Shown: positions 43,467 to 53,555, numbered from the stretch's first letter. The stretch is 64,000 nt of DNA from Pseudomonadales bacterium (GCA_020062665.1 JAGUVW010000068.1:1-64000), one strand, 5' to 3'. The notes: a model not told the origin generated them from the letters alone. Made by a program: numbers and translations.

Positions 43467-44939
43467 GTGAGCGATCAAATATCCCGAACAGCATCTGCGG
43501 GAGAGCAGCATTCGCAGCTCAAAATTGCCGCTCTCATGCTCCTGGCCTATTCGCTCTCCCGCTTAATTGTCTTTGTAGCTACCGACATCCGTTTCGATAT
43601 CACAGGGCTGAATCACTTTTGGCAGTTGCTAGATTTAGAGCTATTGAAATCCGATCTAATTGCGTCACTCATCCATCAACACAGTCAGCCACCCGCTTTC
43701 AATTTTCTCGTTGGCATCGTACTGAAACTATTCCCTGACAGCTACACAACTGTGTTCAGCATTCTGTTTCACCTGTGCAGCGTAACGGGCTACTGGTTTC
43801 TATACAGAACACTGAATCTCAGAGGCTTAACTACCGCCAGCGCCTTCCTGCTGGCCAGTCTGTTCATCCTTCTGCCGTCCTCGATCCTGTATGAAAACTG
43901 GTTCTCTTATACGTGGCCAATTGCCTGCCTAATGTGTGTCGCTGCCTACTGCGCTGTGCAGTACCATCTGACATCTAGACTACTGTACATATTGATTTTC
44001 TTTGCCATTCTATCGCTTATATGCCTGACTCGCTCGATGTTCCACTTAATCTATATTCTCTTCATAGCCTGCATGACTTGGTTACTGGTCGCGAGACAAC
44101 ACCGCAAGGTAATGCTTGCAATTGGATTGGCGGCAACCGCACTGGTCGGATCTCTTTACGCAAAAAACTACGTGATGTTCGGCTTTTTCGGTGGAAGCAG
44201 CTGGGCAGGAATGAGCACGTGGAAGATGGCAAAATGCGAGACCAACAATTTGCCGCCGGACATACTGCAACTAATACGAATCGAAGAATTTGCCCCGGTT
44301 GGCTTTTACCCATCACAATACCGGGAACTCGCAGAGAGCGCCCCCCAACATCCCACGTTGACGAACAGCAATAAGGTCAACGGCCAGATGAACCTTAATC
44401 ACCTGGCATACGTCAACATATCGAAAGCATACGGTGCAGCCGCATCCAGATGCATCAAGGAGAATCCGGTAAAATATGGAATTAAGGTTGTCCAGGCGTG
44501 GGGCGTCTTCTCAAAGCCATCGTGGGAATATTTCTTTCTGGAACAAAACCGAAAAAAAATGATGGTCTATATTGAAGCCCTATCGCTCAACCATCTGAGA
44601 TTCTTTCTGGAAAATAATCTGTTAAAACTCCCTAAGCTCTACGAGTTTCCTTTATCTAGTCTGTTGCTGATTCCATTCAGCCTCCTACTGATCTCAGTGG
44701 AATATAGTCTGAAAGTCTATGAAACGTTCAGAGACTCAAGATCAAGAGAACGCCTGCTGCCTGACACTTTCATGGTCGCCACCATCTGGTACGTAGGCAT
44801 GGTGGGAAATCTCATGGAATATGGAGAGAATCACCGATTCAGGGTTGAAGTTGGATTTCTGATTTTTATTGCTGCTTGCGTAGCCGGCAAAGAACTTCTA
44901 GCCCGACTCAGGAAAAACGCCCCACAAAGGAAGACATAG
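43467..44939 (+). CDS. Polytopic membrane protein (GT-C-like)
   Basis: 490 aa with about eleven hydrophobic helices. I start at the GTG at 43467 because AAGGAA lies six bases before it; the open frame upstream has TTG at 43350 and ATG at 43383 as alternatives. The first helices and a long soluble loop (about residues 255-330) fit the GT-C glycosyltransferase or polymerase layout, but the usual DE/DD motif is not clear. AT-rich codon use matches the flanking genes and differs from the rest of the locus, suggesting separate acquisition. A weak TTGGCA-17-TAAGAT element at 43315-43343 may be its promoter. Confidence 0.6.
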   Translation: MSDQISRTASAGEQHSQLKIAALMLLAYSLSRLIVFVATDIRFDITGLNHFWQLLDLELLKSDLIASLIHQHSQPPAFNFLVGIVLKLFPDSYTTVFSILFHLCSVTGYWFLYRTLNLRGLTTASAFLLASLFILLPSSILYENWFSYTWPIACLMCVAAYCAVQYHLTSRLLYILIFFAILSLICLTRSMFHLIYILFIACMTWLLVARQHRKVMLAIGLAATALVGSLYAKNYVMFGFFGGSSWAGMSTWKMAKCETNNLPPDILQLIRIEEFAPVGFYPSQYRELAESAPQHPTLTNSNKVNGQMNLNHLAYVNISKAYGAAASRCIKENPVKYGIKVVQAWGVFSKPSWEYFFLEQNRKKMMVYIEALSLNHLRFFLENNLLKLPKLYEFPLSSLLLIPFSLLLISVEYSLKVYETFRDSRSRERLLPDTFMVATIWYVGMVGNLMEYGENHRFRVEVGFLIFIAACVAGKELLARLRKNAPQRKT

Positions 44940-45011
44940 ACATTCAATATAATTCGGCACATCGGCATGCATTGATACCCAACTGCGGGTTCAGACTAAT
45001 TGCGAAGCACG

Positions 45012-46112
45012 CTATCCCATCGCTTCCTCATAAATAGTTTTCATCTTCTCATTCCGAGCCGCAAACGAAAACTTGGTTCGGGTGATTTCCACCCCTGCCC
45101 TCCCCATGCGCCGGCGTAATTCCGCTGATTCAACCAGTTCGCACAACCTCTGGGTGAGGACTTGCGTCACGAGGATTTTGAAGTCATCGGGAATGTGGTT
45201 GATCACGTATCCCCGGAACATCTGTTCAGTATCGTATTTGAGAGTATCGATCATAAAACCGCTCTCACCCTCGGCAATCATTTCTGGAATTGCCATATGA
45301 TTGGTCGATATAACAGGAATCCCGAACGCCATCGCCTCGAGCACAGCAAACCCAAAAGTCTCCGCATAGGTAGGCAGCAGATAAATATCCGTATCGGGCA
45401 GAATCTCATTGATCATTTTTCCGCGCGGCACCCGACCAAAAGTAATTGCAGGATTCTGACGAATCTTGTCCAGATAATGCTGCTTCATCCGCAGATTGGA
45501 TGTATTGAAATCAATTTTTTCATCGCAACACACACGCAAACTTATGTGGGGAAAACGCTTTTGCGCCTCCTCGAATGCGTCAATAACGTTGGCGCCCCCC
45601 TTGCGAAAGAAATCGCCACTAAAAAGGATATTGACCTTGTCGTCGTTGAATCTAATCAAAGCGGGATCAACAGAACGAATCCCCGGATACACCGCAACAG
45701 ACTTTTCCCAGATTGTCTGATTGCTGATGTCAGCATAGGTTTTCAATGTTTGCTTGCCAGCCTCACTCCAGAAAACCAGCTTCTTACAATTCTCGCGACA
45801 CAACAGGTTCTGCATGAAAAGGTTACGCAAGATTCGTGGCGTACGCACACCGAAATAGTCAAACGCCAGAGCCTCCTGATAACAGGCAAGTGAGTACACC
45901 CATGGCTTCTCGGTTATCACGGGACTGATGACAGATTCAACAACGTCGCAACCAGATAGATCAAACTTACTCAGGTAACCCTTAATAGGGCTGGTAAAGA
46001 TTCGCGAACCGGCTCGCACTACCGCCGGAAATGAGTACTCGACCCCTTCGGGCGGAAACTGAGCCTGCTCTGCGGCCATTCCGTGCTTTTCTGTAAGTCC
46101 TACACGAATCAT
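45012..46112 (-). CDS. Family 4 glycosyltransferase
   Basis: 366 aa GT-B enzyme. The nucleotide-sugar half has NILFSGDFFRKGG, a GRVPRGKMINEIL segment, and YLLPTYAETFGFAVLEAMAFGIP with the E-x7-E motif. The N-terminal half is shorter than usual. An AGGAAAG site precedes the ATG. It lies 59 bp downstream of the flippase on the same strand, so the two form an AT-rich pair. It is presumably a sugar transferase of the repeat unit. Confidence 0.88.
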   Translation of the reverse strand: MIRVGLTEKHGMAAEQAQFPPEGVEYSFPAVVRAGSRIFTSPIKGYLSKFDLSGCDVVESVISPVITEKPWVYSLACYQEALAFDYFGVRTPRILRNLFMQNLLCRENCKKLVFWSEAGKQTLKTYADISNQTIWEKSVAVYPGIRSVDPALIRFNDDKVNILFSGDFFRKGGANVIDAFEEAQKRFPHISLRVCCDEKIDFNTSNLRMKQHYLDKIRQNPAITFGRVPRGKMINEILPDTDIYLLPTYAETFGFAVLEAMAFGIPVISTNHMAIPEMIAEGESGFMIDTLKYDTEQMFRGYVINHIPDDFKILVTQVLTQRLCELVESAELRRRMGRAGVEITRTKFSFAARNEKMKTIYEEAMG

Positions 46113-46171
46113 CTAACTTTCCTGTGTTCAAATCCAACTCTTCTGATTCAGCACAATGCCAGCCTGGCAAT

Positions 46172-47635
46172 TCAGGCAGCACCACCCTGACCAAACCTGA
46201 ATTTCAAAACTTTCATCATCGCGCCCTGCACAAAGGGCCAGGCACGATTATTGGTCAACCACAACGAAACGAGCCACACCGGCACCATTAGGCAAGCAAT
46301 GATCAGCAGCGCCAACCAGGAATTCATAGTTTCGAACTGCAAGTAGATGCTAGCCACCTTCAACACGATCCAACAGTTTGCGGCCACAATAATATTGGGA
46401 ACGAAAGAGCGGATCACATCCGTAACGGCCAACCCGAGGGTCTGCCTCAACAAGTAGCCAACCACCAGCATGTCGACGGCACCCGATACGATGAAACCGT
46501 ACGCAACTAATTCAAGACCGTAGGGCACTGCCAGTATGATCGCCGCTATCTTGACTGTGAATGACACCGCCTCCTGAACCAGCACATATTTTTCCTTTCC
46601 AATGGCGACAAAAGCCGACCCAGCGAATGAATAGACTGATTGCAGAATTGCCCAGATGGCGAGCGTCGACGCCAATGACACTGATACCTGCCACTGATCG
46701 CCAAACATAGCGGTTATAAGTGAATGAGAGGACAGATTCACTGCAGCAAAGAGCGGCAAGGCAAATGCCCCCATGAGAGTGATGGATTCCAGGTAAGCAT
46801 CACGAACAGAGCCACCATCTCGTTTCACTTGGGACAAGTGAGGAAGCGTCACTGGCCCCACTGCTTTTGCCAGCAGCCCGTTCAGAAACATGATCAATCC
46901 CAGCCCACGGGAGAACAGTCCCACATCACTCATTGTCGCCATTCTGCCCAACACCAGATCAGTGCTATTTTGCGACGTCATGTAAAACAGGCGACTAACG
47001 CTGATCGGAATTCCCAGCTTTACCACATCACCCATCTGTCTAAACGAAGGTGTCCAAACCATGGTAGCGGGGCGGTAGTACAGCGTGGCAAGAAACTCCG
47101 CAACAATGCCAGCCAGTGTGCCGTAGGCAAGGCCGTAATAGCCATAGTCAAGCAACGCCAGCCCAATGGATACGCCATTCCTGGTGAGGTTACCGGCGAG
47201 GTCGATTCGCAGGATGGCGTCGAATTTCATTTCTCGAGCCAACAAGGCAAACGGTACGCTTGAAAAAGGTGCGATGAAAAACGGAAGAGTGATGATCCAC
47301 AGAATATTCCTTATATCGGGAACCTGATAGAAATCCGCGATCCAGGCAGCCGCAATGATCAATATGAACGCCAACCCCCATGACATGATGATCATCAGGC
47401 CAACGACAGATCGGACTTTCTGTTGATCTATGGTTTTTTCCCGTACCAGATACTCACTCACGCCCAGCGATCGCAGGGATGTGGCCAGAAATGCAATCGA
47501 TGAGGCCACGGCAAAAATGCCGATTTCTTCAGGCGTCAGCAACCGAGCCAGAATGGCTACCGATACAAAGCTGATTATCTGGAATGCATACTGGTTGATA
47601 GCGGAATATAGTAGGGCTTTTCTGACTTGGCTCAT
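46172..47635 (-). CDS. Wzx-type oligosaccharide flippase (MOP superfamily)
   Basis: 487 aa from the ATG at 47635, with twelve to fourteen helices. ARLLTPEEIGIFAVA is the typical MOP/polysaccharide-exporter signature near the first helices, and the loops carry basic residues. It would flip the lipid-linked repeat unit to the periplasm for the polymerase/ligase. It is transcribed towards the GT4 at 45012. The preceding 75 bases of open frame were rejected because the protein then starts with a non-hydrophobic leader unlike the family. Confidence 0.9.
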   Translation of the reverse strand: MSQVRKALLYSAINQYAFQIISFVSVAILARLLTPEEIGIFAVASSIAFLATSLRSLGVSEYLVREKTIDQQKVRSVVGLMIIMSWGLAFILIIAAAWIADFYQVPDIRNILWIITLPFFIAPFSSVPFALLAREMKFDAILRIDLAGNLTRNGVSIGLALLDYGYYGLAYGTLAGIVAEFLATLYYRPATMVWTPSFRQMGDVVKLGIPISVSRLFYMTSQNSTDLVLGRMATMSDVGLFSRGLGLIMFLNGLLAKAVGPVTLPHLSQVKRDGGSVRDAYLESITLMGAFALPLFAAVNLSSHSLITAMFGDQWQVSVSLASTLAIWAILQSVYSFAGSAFVAIGKEKYVLVQEAVSFTVKIAAIILAVPYGLELVAYGFIVSGAVDMLVVGYLLRQTLGLAVTDVIRSFVPNIIVAANCWIVLKVASIYLQFETMNSWLALLIIACLMVPVWLVSLWLTNNRAWPFVQGAMMKVLKFRFGQGGAA

Positions 47636-47986
47636 CGCGTTCAACAAACAATAACAATGTTCTGGTAAAGGAAGATCCCGCGCCCCCAACCGCCAGCAAT
47701 ATACCGGCAACCTACCGCTGCGTCCGGCAAGCTATATGGGAATTCAGGGGTTCATCAAATCTGGCTAGGAGGGGTATCCGGAAAACGCCGGAGACTGGTT
47801 GCCTGGATAGTCAACATTGCCCTTCAGGTTATTATGATAGCACCCAAAAGCACCTGAGCGCAGTTTGACTCAAAGACGCACAACTCACACAAAAAGCGCT
47901 TTGTGCATTAATCACGATTCCGATAGATTTTCGCTGCCGGGCGGCATGTAGCCGACCCGATCAGTCGGATTACAAGGAGCACTGCA
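47636..47986. other. Intergenic region between divergent flippase and GT-C genes
   Basis: 351 bp. A perfect 10-bp palindrome AAAGCGCTTT lies at 47893-47902 with partial flanking symmetry (CAC to GTG), a possible operator. No confident promoter or small gene was seen. Confidence 0.45.
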
Positions 47987-49555
47987 TTGAACACCGTTAC
48001 GCAAGGGAAAGCCGTCGAATGGCTGATTGTGACCCTGCTGCTTTGTGCCACCCTGTTCCTGATCGGTCACCAAGGGCTGCTGAATCCTCAACTGGGTGGA
48101 CTTGATGAAGCTCATAACGTCATGGATGGTGTTTTTTTCCGGGATTTCTACGCAACCCTTCCCCTTTCAGAACTGAAATCCTTTCCCCTGGAGTACTACA
48201 AGCAGTATCCCGCCTTGGGGTTCATTTTCTGGCCACCATTCTTTCCCGCGATCGAAGGCCTGCTGTTTCTGATTGGCGGCATCACGCTGCTGACCGCTCA
48301 GCTCAGCATCATGCTGTTTGGTCTGGCGCTGGCCCTCAGCGTCTACGGCCTGCTGCGGAAGGATCTACCTGCAGTGCCAGCCCTGCTTGGCTCCATGGCG
48401 CTGATCGCAAGTCCGGGGCTGCATCCATTCTTTAACTCGATCATGCGGGAAGTACCCACGCTGGCCATGATGGCCCTAACTTTGCTGCTGTATCGGCAGG
48501 CAACGGCCACGGCAGCCCTGTGGCGCTGGTTGCTGCTGGGGCTAGTGGCGTCCCTGTCGCTCTACACCAAGCAAACAGCCTTTGTGCTGCTGATTGCCAT
48601 TGCAGTAGATCTTATTGTGAATCAAAGACACCAGCTGAAACAAAAAGGCCCCTGGTTGGGATTAGCTCTGGCTACCGTACTGACGATTCCTCTTATTCTG
48701 TTCACATGGAAGTTCGGCAAGGCGAATCTAGCCCAGTCGATTGGCGAAGGCACTCAAATGATCATGAGCGACTATGCGGGCCCCTCGCGCTGGTCGCTAC
48801 AAAGTTGGACCTTCTATGCGACCTCCCTGGCGGCATTCTTCAACCCGATCTTGTTGCTGGGTCTGCTGGCGTCACCGCTATTCAGTTTCCGCATGCTTGG
48901 ATGGTGGCGAACCAACACGCTGAATCTTGCCTGGATTGCACTTTTCTATCTGATCTTTTCCTACTTTGATAACAAATCCGAACGGTTCGTCAGCCTGATC
49001 GCAATTCCCGCCACCCTGCTGGCAACCCAGTTTATCTGGAGCGGCATTCAACCCTTTTTCAGGCAAGCAAAAACGGTGAGCGCATGGTTGCTGGGCATTG
49101 CAGTGTGCTGGTCGGCCTGGAGCACCCATGATGACGATCTCGTCACAATGAAAGGCATTGATGACATCATGACCCGCTTCGATATCGCAAGCTCCGACGG
49201 CAACTTTGCCTATTTTGGCGACTACAGACAGGTGTTTGTGTATTACATCAGGCTCGGGGATGTGAACCGCTCGCACTATGTGCTACAGGGCGACGATCTG
49301 CTGATGGCGGCATCCGACCTGGATAGCCGCCTGCACGACTACCAGATTCGCTATATTTTTGTCGAGCCTGACAACCTCAACACGGCGGACAAGGCCGCAT
49401 TGGAGCAGCTGCAGTCTCTTGAGCAGGTGTCAGTGGCCTATTCCGGTGAATTTTACCGGGGCAAAGACCGACACCGCTTTATCGCATTGCGCAACAACGG
49501 GGAACTGGCTGCCTCCATGCGGCCATTCGATCTTTCCAGCAATCTGGTGGACTAG
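47987..49555 (+). CDS. GT39/ArnT-like membrane glycosyltransferase
   Basis: 522 aa with about ten helices. The first periplasmic loop has LGGLDEAHNV, the acidic motif expected for GT-C dolichyl/undecaprenyl-phosphate-sugar transferases, and YTKQTAFVLL lies later. A soluble C-terminal part of about 130 aa follows the helices. The start is TTG with an AAGGAG site seven bases upstream, the best start in the frame. It probably transfers a sugar from a lipid phosphate carrier on the periplasmic side. A short hairpin terminator follows. Confidence 0.75.
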   Translation: MNTVTQGKAVEWLIVTLLLCATLFLIGHQGLLNPQLGGLDEAHNVMDGVFFRDFYATLPLSELKSFPLEYYKQYPALGFIFWPPFFPAIEGLLFLIGGITLLTAQLSIMLFGLALALSVYGLLRKDLPAVPALLGSMALIASPGLHPFFNSIMREVPTLAMMALTLLLYRQATATAALWRWLLLGLVASLSLYTKQTAFVLLIAIAVDLIVNQRHQLKQKGPWLGLALATVLTIPLILFTWKFGKANLAQSIGEGTQMIMSDYAGPSRWSLQSWTFYATSLAAFFNPILLLGLLASPLFSFRMLGWWRTNTLNLAWIALFYLIFSYFDNKSERFVSLIAIPATLLATQFIWSGIQPFFRQAKTVSAWLLGIAVCWSAWSTHDDDLVTMKGIDDIMTRFDIASSDGNFAYFGDYRQVFVYYIRLGDVNRSHYVLQGDDLLMAASDLDSRLHDYQIRYIFVEPDNLNTADKAALEQLQSLEQVSVAYSGEFYRGKDRHRFIALRNNGELAASMRPFDLSSNLVD

Positions 49556-49576
49556 GCGCTGCATTTGCAGCGCTTT
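49556..49576 (+). terminator. Short hairpin terminator
   Basis: GCGCTGC/GCAGCGC stem (49556-49562 with 49567-49573), ATTT loop, TTT tail. The T-run is short, so the strength is uncertain. Confidence 0.5.
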
Positions 49577-49631
49577 CATTCCCCAATCATTCTTGCCACA
49601 CTTAAGCCAACTCCACGCCACCGGCACAACC

Positions 49632-50837
49632 ATGAACATCGTCTATCTCGCGCAACGGGTTCCCTTCCCGCCCAACAAGGGGGAGAAGATTCGCACCTTC
49701 CACCAGATTCAGTATCTGGCGCAGCGGGGTCATCACCTTCACGTGTTTGCGCCGGTGAGCGGTGACGAGGATATCCGTCTGCTGCAGGAGCTGGGGCGAC
49801 GCCACTGCCAGCACACGGGCCATGCGCCCAACCCCGGCCGCATTTCCTATCTGTGGGGGCTGCTGACCGGACAGGCGATCAGCGTGGTGAATTTTTACAG
49901 CCGGTCGCTGCAGCAGCAGTTCGATGCGCTGCTGGCGCGCCAGCCGGTGGACGCGATTGTCTGCACCAGTTCCAGCATGGCGGAGTATGTGTTTCGCTCC
50001 CGCACGCTGAGGAATGCGCAAGGTGCGCGCCCGGTGCTGGTGATGGATTTCATGGATCTGGATTCCGACAAGTGGCGCCAGTACGAAGAGCTGAAAGGCT
50101 TTCCGCTCAGCCTGGTGTACCGGCGCGAGGCCCGCCTGATTGCGCGCTACGAACAGCGCATTCACGAAACCTTCGACGCCGCCATGTTCATTTCCCAGGC
50201 CGAGGTGGATCTGTTCCTGCGCCACAACCCCGATCTGGGCAAGCTGCATGTGGTGGGCAACGGCCTGGATACGGACACGTTCCGCCCCGCCACTGCGCCC
50301 AAGCCGGCAAAAGGCCCGGTGATGCTGTTCACCGGCGTGATGGACTATCTGCCCAACGAAGACGCGGTGGTGTGGTTTGTGGAGGGCATCTGGCAGCAGA
50401 TTCGCGCCCGCTATCCCGACGCCACGTTCTATATCGCCGGCATGAATCCGTCGGGCAAGGTGCAGGCGCTGCAGAAGTATCCCGGCGTGATCGTGACCGG
50501 TTTTGTCGATGACATCATGGAGTATTTCGACAAGGCCCATCTGTTTGTGGCGCCGTTCCGCATTGCCCGTGGCGTGCAGAACAAGGTGCTGCAGGCGTTT
50601 GCCTGTGGCCTGCCCACAATCACAACTTCAATGGGGTGCGAAGGCATTCCGTGCCGCGATCAGGAGCATGTGCTGGTGGCGAACACGCTGGAGCAGACGC
50701 TGGAGAAAATCGACTGGGCCATGACGCATCCCGACGCCGCCAATCGCATCGGGCAAAATGCTGCGGAACTGGTGTTGCGGGATTTCTCGTGGGACGGCAA
50801 GCTGGCAGCGCTGGAAACCATTCTGGGCCGGCGCTGA
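49632..50837 (+). CDS. XrtA/PEP-CTERM-associated glycosyltransferase (GT4)
   Basis: 401 aa starting MNIVYLAQRVPFPPNKGEK, the opening of the exosortase-associated GT family. VMDFMDLDSDKW, GNGLDTDTFRP, FTGVMDYLPNEDAVVWF and RIARGVQNKVLQAFACGLP are its later landmarks. It is cytoplasmic and transfers a sugar in the exopolysaccharide repeat unit. The ATG at 49632 is used; the longer frame upstream overlaps the GT-C gene in another frame and is not real. It converges on the acetyltransferase at 50847 with a 9-bp gap and no clear terminator. Confidence 0.92.
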   Translation: MNIVYLAQRVPFPPNKGEKIRTFHQIQYLAQRGHHLHVFAPVSGDEDIRLLQELGRRHCQHTGHAPNPGRISYLWGLLTGQAISVVNFYSRSLQQQFDALLARQPVDAIVCTSSSMAEYVFRSRTLRNAQGARPVLVMDFMDLDSDKWRQYEELKGFPLSLVYRREARLIARYEQRIHETFDAAMFISQAEVDLFLRHNPDLGKLHVVGNGLDTDTFRPATAPKPAKGPVMLFTGVMDYLPNEDAVVWFVEGIWQQIRARYPDATFYIAGMNPSGKVQALQKYPGVIVTGFVDDIMEYFDKAHLFVAPFRIARGVQNKVLQAFACGLPTITTSMGCEGIPCRDQEHVLVANTLEQTLEKIDWAMTHPDAANRIGQNAAELVLRDFSWDGKLAALETILGRR

Positions 50838-50846
50838 ACGCGCGGC

Positions 50847-51431
50847 TCACACCCGCTTTTTGATGACCTTGGCGGGGTTGCCGGCCACGATCGAATAGTC
50901 TTCGATATCCTGGGTGACGACGGAGCCGGCGCCGATGATGCATTTCTTGCCGATGTTGGCCATGATCAGCGCGCCGTTGCCGATCCAGGTATCTTCCCCG
51001 ATCACCACTTTTTCGAACTGCCCGCCCTGCTCGCGGATCGGCGTGTCCAGATCGGTAAAGTCATGCTGCTTTTTGCCGCTCATGATGTGCACGGCGCTGC
51101 CCAGCAGGCAGTTTTTTTCGATGCGGCATTTGCCGATGTTGCACTGCGGCCCGATGTAGACGCCGGCTTGGATCTCGGTGTCCTGTTGCGACAGCAGCAC
51201 GCCGAACGAGATCTGGCTGTCCTTGTCGCAGCGCGTGATCATGAAACGCAGCGCGGCCTTGCGCAGAAAATTCCCCGGCAATCCGGGAATCAAACTGAGC
51301 AGCTGGGAATGCCCCGCCACCAGTTTGTCCCGGGGTGCACCCGCCAGTGCCAGCAGATGAAATGACAGCACCACCGGACTCGCCAGCAGGCAGAAGAACC
51401 AATACACCCCATTTTTGATGGCACTACGCAT
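50847..51431 (-). CDS. Left-handed beta-helix acyltransferase (hexapeptide repeat)
   Basis: 194 aa. A membrane-associated helix (about 5-32) leads to hexapeptide coils (ISFGVLLSQQDTEIQAGVYIG and IGEDTWIGNGALIMANIG, with the GNPAKVIKK cap). This is the serine acetyltransferase/colanic-acid O-acetyltransferase type, so it probably O-acetylates a sugar. It is the last gene of the three-gene - strand unit with the GT4 and GT2 (gaps 15 and 18 bp). Confidence 0.85.
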   Translation of the reverse strand: MRSAIKNGVYWFFCLLASPVVLSFHLLALAGAPRDKLVAGHSQLLSLIPGLPGNFLRKAALRFMITRCDKDSQISFGVLLSQQDTEIQAGVYIGPQCNIGKCRIEKNCLLGSAVHIMSGKKQHDFTDLDTPIREQGGQFEKVVIGEDTWIGNGALIMANIGKKCIIGAGSVVTQDIEDYSIVAGNPAKVIKKRV

Positions 51432-51446
51432 GGCTGTGGCTCCCTT

Positions 51447-52574
51447 TCATGGCTGCACCATTTTCCGGAACAGCTGGGTGTATTCCTGCGCCATGCGGTG
51501 GCCGGAAAAGTGCTGCCACACGTAGTCCCGTGCCTGCTGCGAAATGCGGGCGGCAACACGGTCGTCGAACAGCAGCCGCTCCCACTGCTGCGCCAGGGCC
51601 TGTTTGTCGCCCAGGGTGGCCAGCACGCCGGTCTGATCCTGATGCACCAGCTGATCGATGCCGGGAATGCGATAGGCCGCCACCGGCACGCCCATGGCCA
51701 TGGTTTCCATCAGGCAGCGGGGAATGCCTTCGAGGGTGGATGTCATGGCGAACAGGTCGAAACTCTGCAGCCATTCCAGCCGATCGTTGCGGAATCCGAG
51801 GAATTCAATGGCCGGCGCCGATGGCAATTTGCGGGCGTACTCTTCCAGCTCTTTGCGCTGGTCACCGTCGCCCAGCAGCTTGAGTTCCAGATTGCCGTGT
51901 TTCTGCTGCAGGGCATCGAAAATATCCAGCAGGTCAAACACGTTCTTGCGGCTGATCAGCTGGCCGATGAAGCCCACCCGCTTGGCCTTTTTGTTTTTCA
52001 GGATGCTGTTGTGTTCGCGGTTGTTGCGCTGGGCATCGACTTCGTCCAGATCCACGCCGTTCTGCACGTACACGACCTTGGACGCTTTGACACCGATTTC
52101 TGCCACATCGGCACACAGCTGTTCCGACAGCGGCGCCACCACATCGAACCCTTTCAGAAAACGGTTGCCCAGGCCGATATAGGCGCGCAGCTTCCAGTCG
52201 TCGGCGTTTTCAAAACCGTGGGGCGTGGCCACTGCTTTTACGCCGGCCAGCCGCGCTGCTATCAGGCCGATAATGTCGGACTTGTAGCCATGGGTGTGGA
52301 TGATGTCGTACTGCCCGTTGATGAGCAGCGCACGCAGACGCAGGAACACCGACAGATCGAAACGCCCTGCCATGGGAATCCGGTGCACGGTGCGCCCCGT
52401 TGCTTCGTACTGGCGCGCCACTTCGAGATCGTCGAAGCCCGGTTCCAGTGTCACGGCCAGATCACATTCCACGTCGGCAGGATTCAGATTGCGGGCCAGG
52501 GTCAGTATCCAGCGTTCCGCCCCGTAAAAACCGGTGGGACAAATGAACTGAAGCACCTTGAGCGGTTTGGCCAT
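51447..52574 (-). CDS. Family 4 glycosyltransferase
   Basis: 375 aa GT-B enzyme. FICPTGFYGAERWI starts the acceptor half, and HTHGYKSDIIG, GFIGQLISRKNVFDLLD and FAMTSTLEGIPRCLMETMAMG mark the nucleotide-sugar half with the E-x7-E signature. It is middle in the - strand operon after the GT2 and before the O-acetyltransferase. Donor and acceptor are unknown. Confidence 0.9.
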   Translation of the reverse strand: MAKPLKVLQFICPTGFYGAERWILTLARNLNPADVECDLAVTLEPGFDDLEVARQYEATGRTVHRIPMAGRFDLSVFLRLRALLINGQYDIIHTHGYKSDIIGLIAARLAGVKAVATPHGFENADDWKLRAYIGLGNRFLKGFDVVAPLSEQLCADVAEIGVKASKVVYVQNGVDLDEVDAQRNNREHNSILKNKKAKRVGFIGQLISRKNVFDLLDIFDALQQKHGNLELKLLGDGDQRKELEEYARKLPSAPAIEFLGFRNDRLEWLQSFDLFAMTSTLEGIPRCLMETMAMGVPVAAYRIPGIDQLVHQDQTGVLATLGDKQALAQQWERLLFDDRVAARISQQARDYVWQHFSGHRMAQEYTQLFRKMVQP

Positions 52575-52592
52575 GGATGATGTTCCTGCGGC

Positions 52593-53555
52593 TTAGGATT
52601 GAATGGGGCGGAACAGGCCCGTCAGCGTTCCGATGATGCGGGCCGGAAAATACAACAGATAAAACCGCAGTATGTCCGCAAAGTTCACAGCACCACGGGC
52701 AAGGCGATGCAGACGCCAGGCATAGAGCAGCACGGGCAGCAGGGTCAGGCCTGCCAGCAACAGCATTGCCTTGAAATGCAGGGTGAGCAGCGCCAGCACG
52801 GTCAGCAGCGCAAAGCCCAGTATCCACAGCGGCACCAGAAAGCTCGGCAATTCGCTGAGCGGTATGCGGCGCCCCTGGATGGACTGCAGGTTGGATTGGC
52901 CACGCCAGATTTCTTTCTTGTACATGGCGTCGTATTCCTTGTCTTCCCCCAGGTGCACATACGAGGAAGCCGACGAATAGAACAGCTCGCCCAGGTCGTG
53001 AACGCGATCGGTGAAGTAGTAATCCTCGCAGGTGATCAGGTGTTCGGGAAATCCACCCACCGCCTGAAAGGTTTCGCGCCGCAGCAGCAGATTGCGCCCC
53101 GGCAGAAAGCGCACGGCGGCATCGGTGACGGCATTGCTAAGCACGGTGCGGATTTTCTCCAGCGGTGGCGCGTCATCGGCGCAGCGCTGTACCGCACTCA
53201 CCAGCACGCGGCCGGGTTTGCCTTCCAGCGCCGTCAGCATGGCGCTGATCCAGTTGTGCGCGAGCTCCACATCCGCATCCAGAAACGCGATGTATTCACC
53301 CGAACCGTGTTGCACACCCACGTTGCGCAGCTGGGAGATCGTTTCGCTGGCAGGGCGATGCAGCACGATCACCTTGGGCACCGGCGATGGCGGCAGCGTA
53401 TCCGGTGACAGCGCGTCATTCTGCGTTACCAGCACAACCTCGATCTGATGCAGATCGAAGTCCTGCGCCGCGATGGACTGCAGTGTCTGCTGCAGCATTT
53501 CCTCGCGACCTTTGTGCGGGATGATGAAGGAAATTTTGATGGGTTGGCCTGTCAT
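52593..53555 (-). CDS. Family 2 glycosyltransferase with C-terminal membrane helices
   Basis: 320 aa from the ATG at 53555 (MTGQPIKISFIIPHKGR). ISFIIPHKGREEML opens the GT-A fold, AFLDADVELAH is the DXD-type site, and CEDYYFTDRVHDLGE is the acceptor-side acidic motif. Two or three hydrophobic segments at the end (about 245-300) anchor it in the membrane. It is first in the - strand operon. The 134-bp gap to epmA shows no terminator. Confidence 0.88.
   Translation of the reverse strand: MTGQPIKISFIIPHKGREEMLQQTLQSIAAQDFDLHQIEVVLVTQNDALSPDTLPPSPVPKVIVLHRPASETISQLRNVGVQHGSGEYIAFLDADVELAHNWISAMLTALEGKPGRVLVSAVQRCADDAPPLEKIRTVLSNAVTDAAVRFLPGRNLLLRRETFQAVGGFPEHLITCEDYYFTDRVHDLGELFYSSASSYVHLGEDKEYDAMYKKEIWRGQSNLQSIQGRRIPLSELPSFLVPLWILGFALLTVLALLTLHFKAMLLLAGLTLLPVLLYAWRLHRLARGAVNFADILRFYLLYFPARIIGTLTGLFRPIQS

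Noticed and set aside
47888-47905. AAAGCGCTTT-centred palindrome in the flippase/GT-C gap
   Set aside because: The symmetry outside the 10-bp core is offset by two bases and no matching sites are known, so it is only mentioned in the gap entry.
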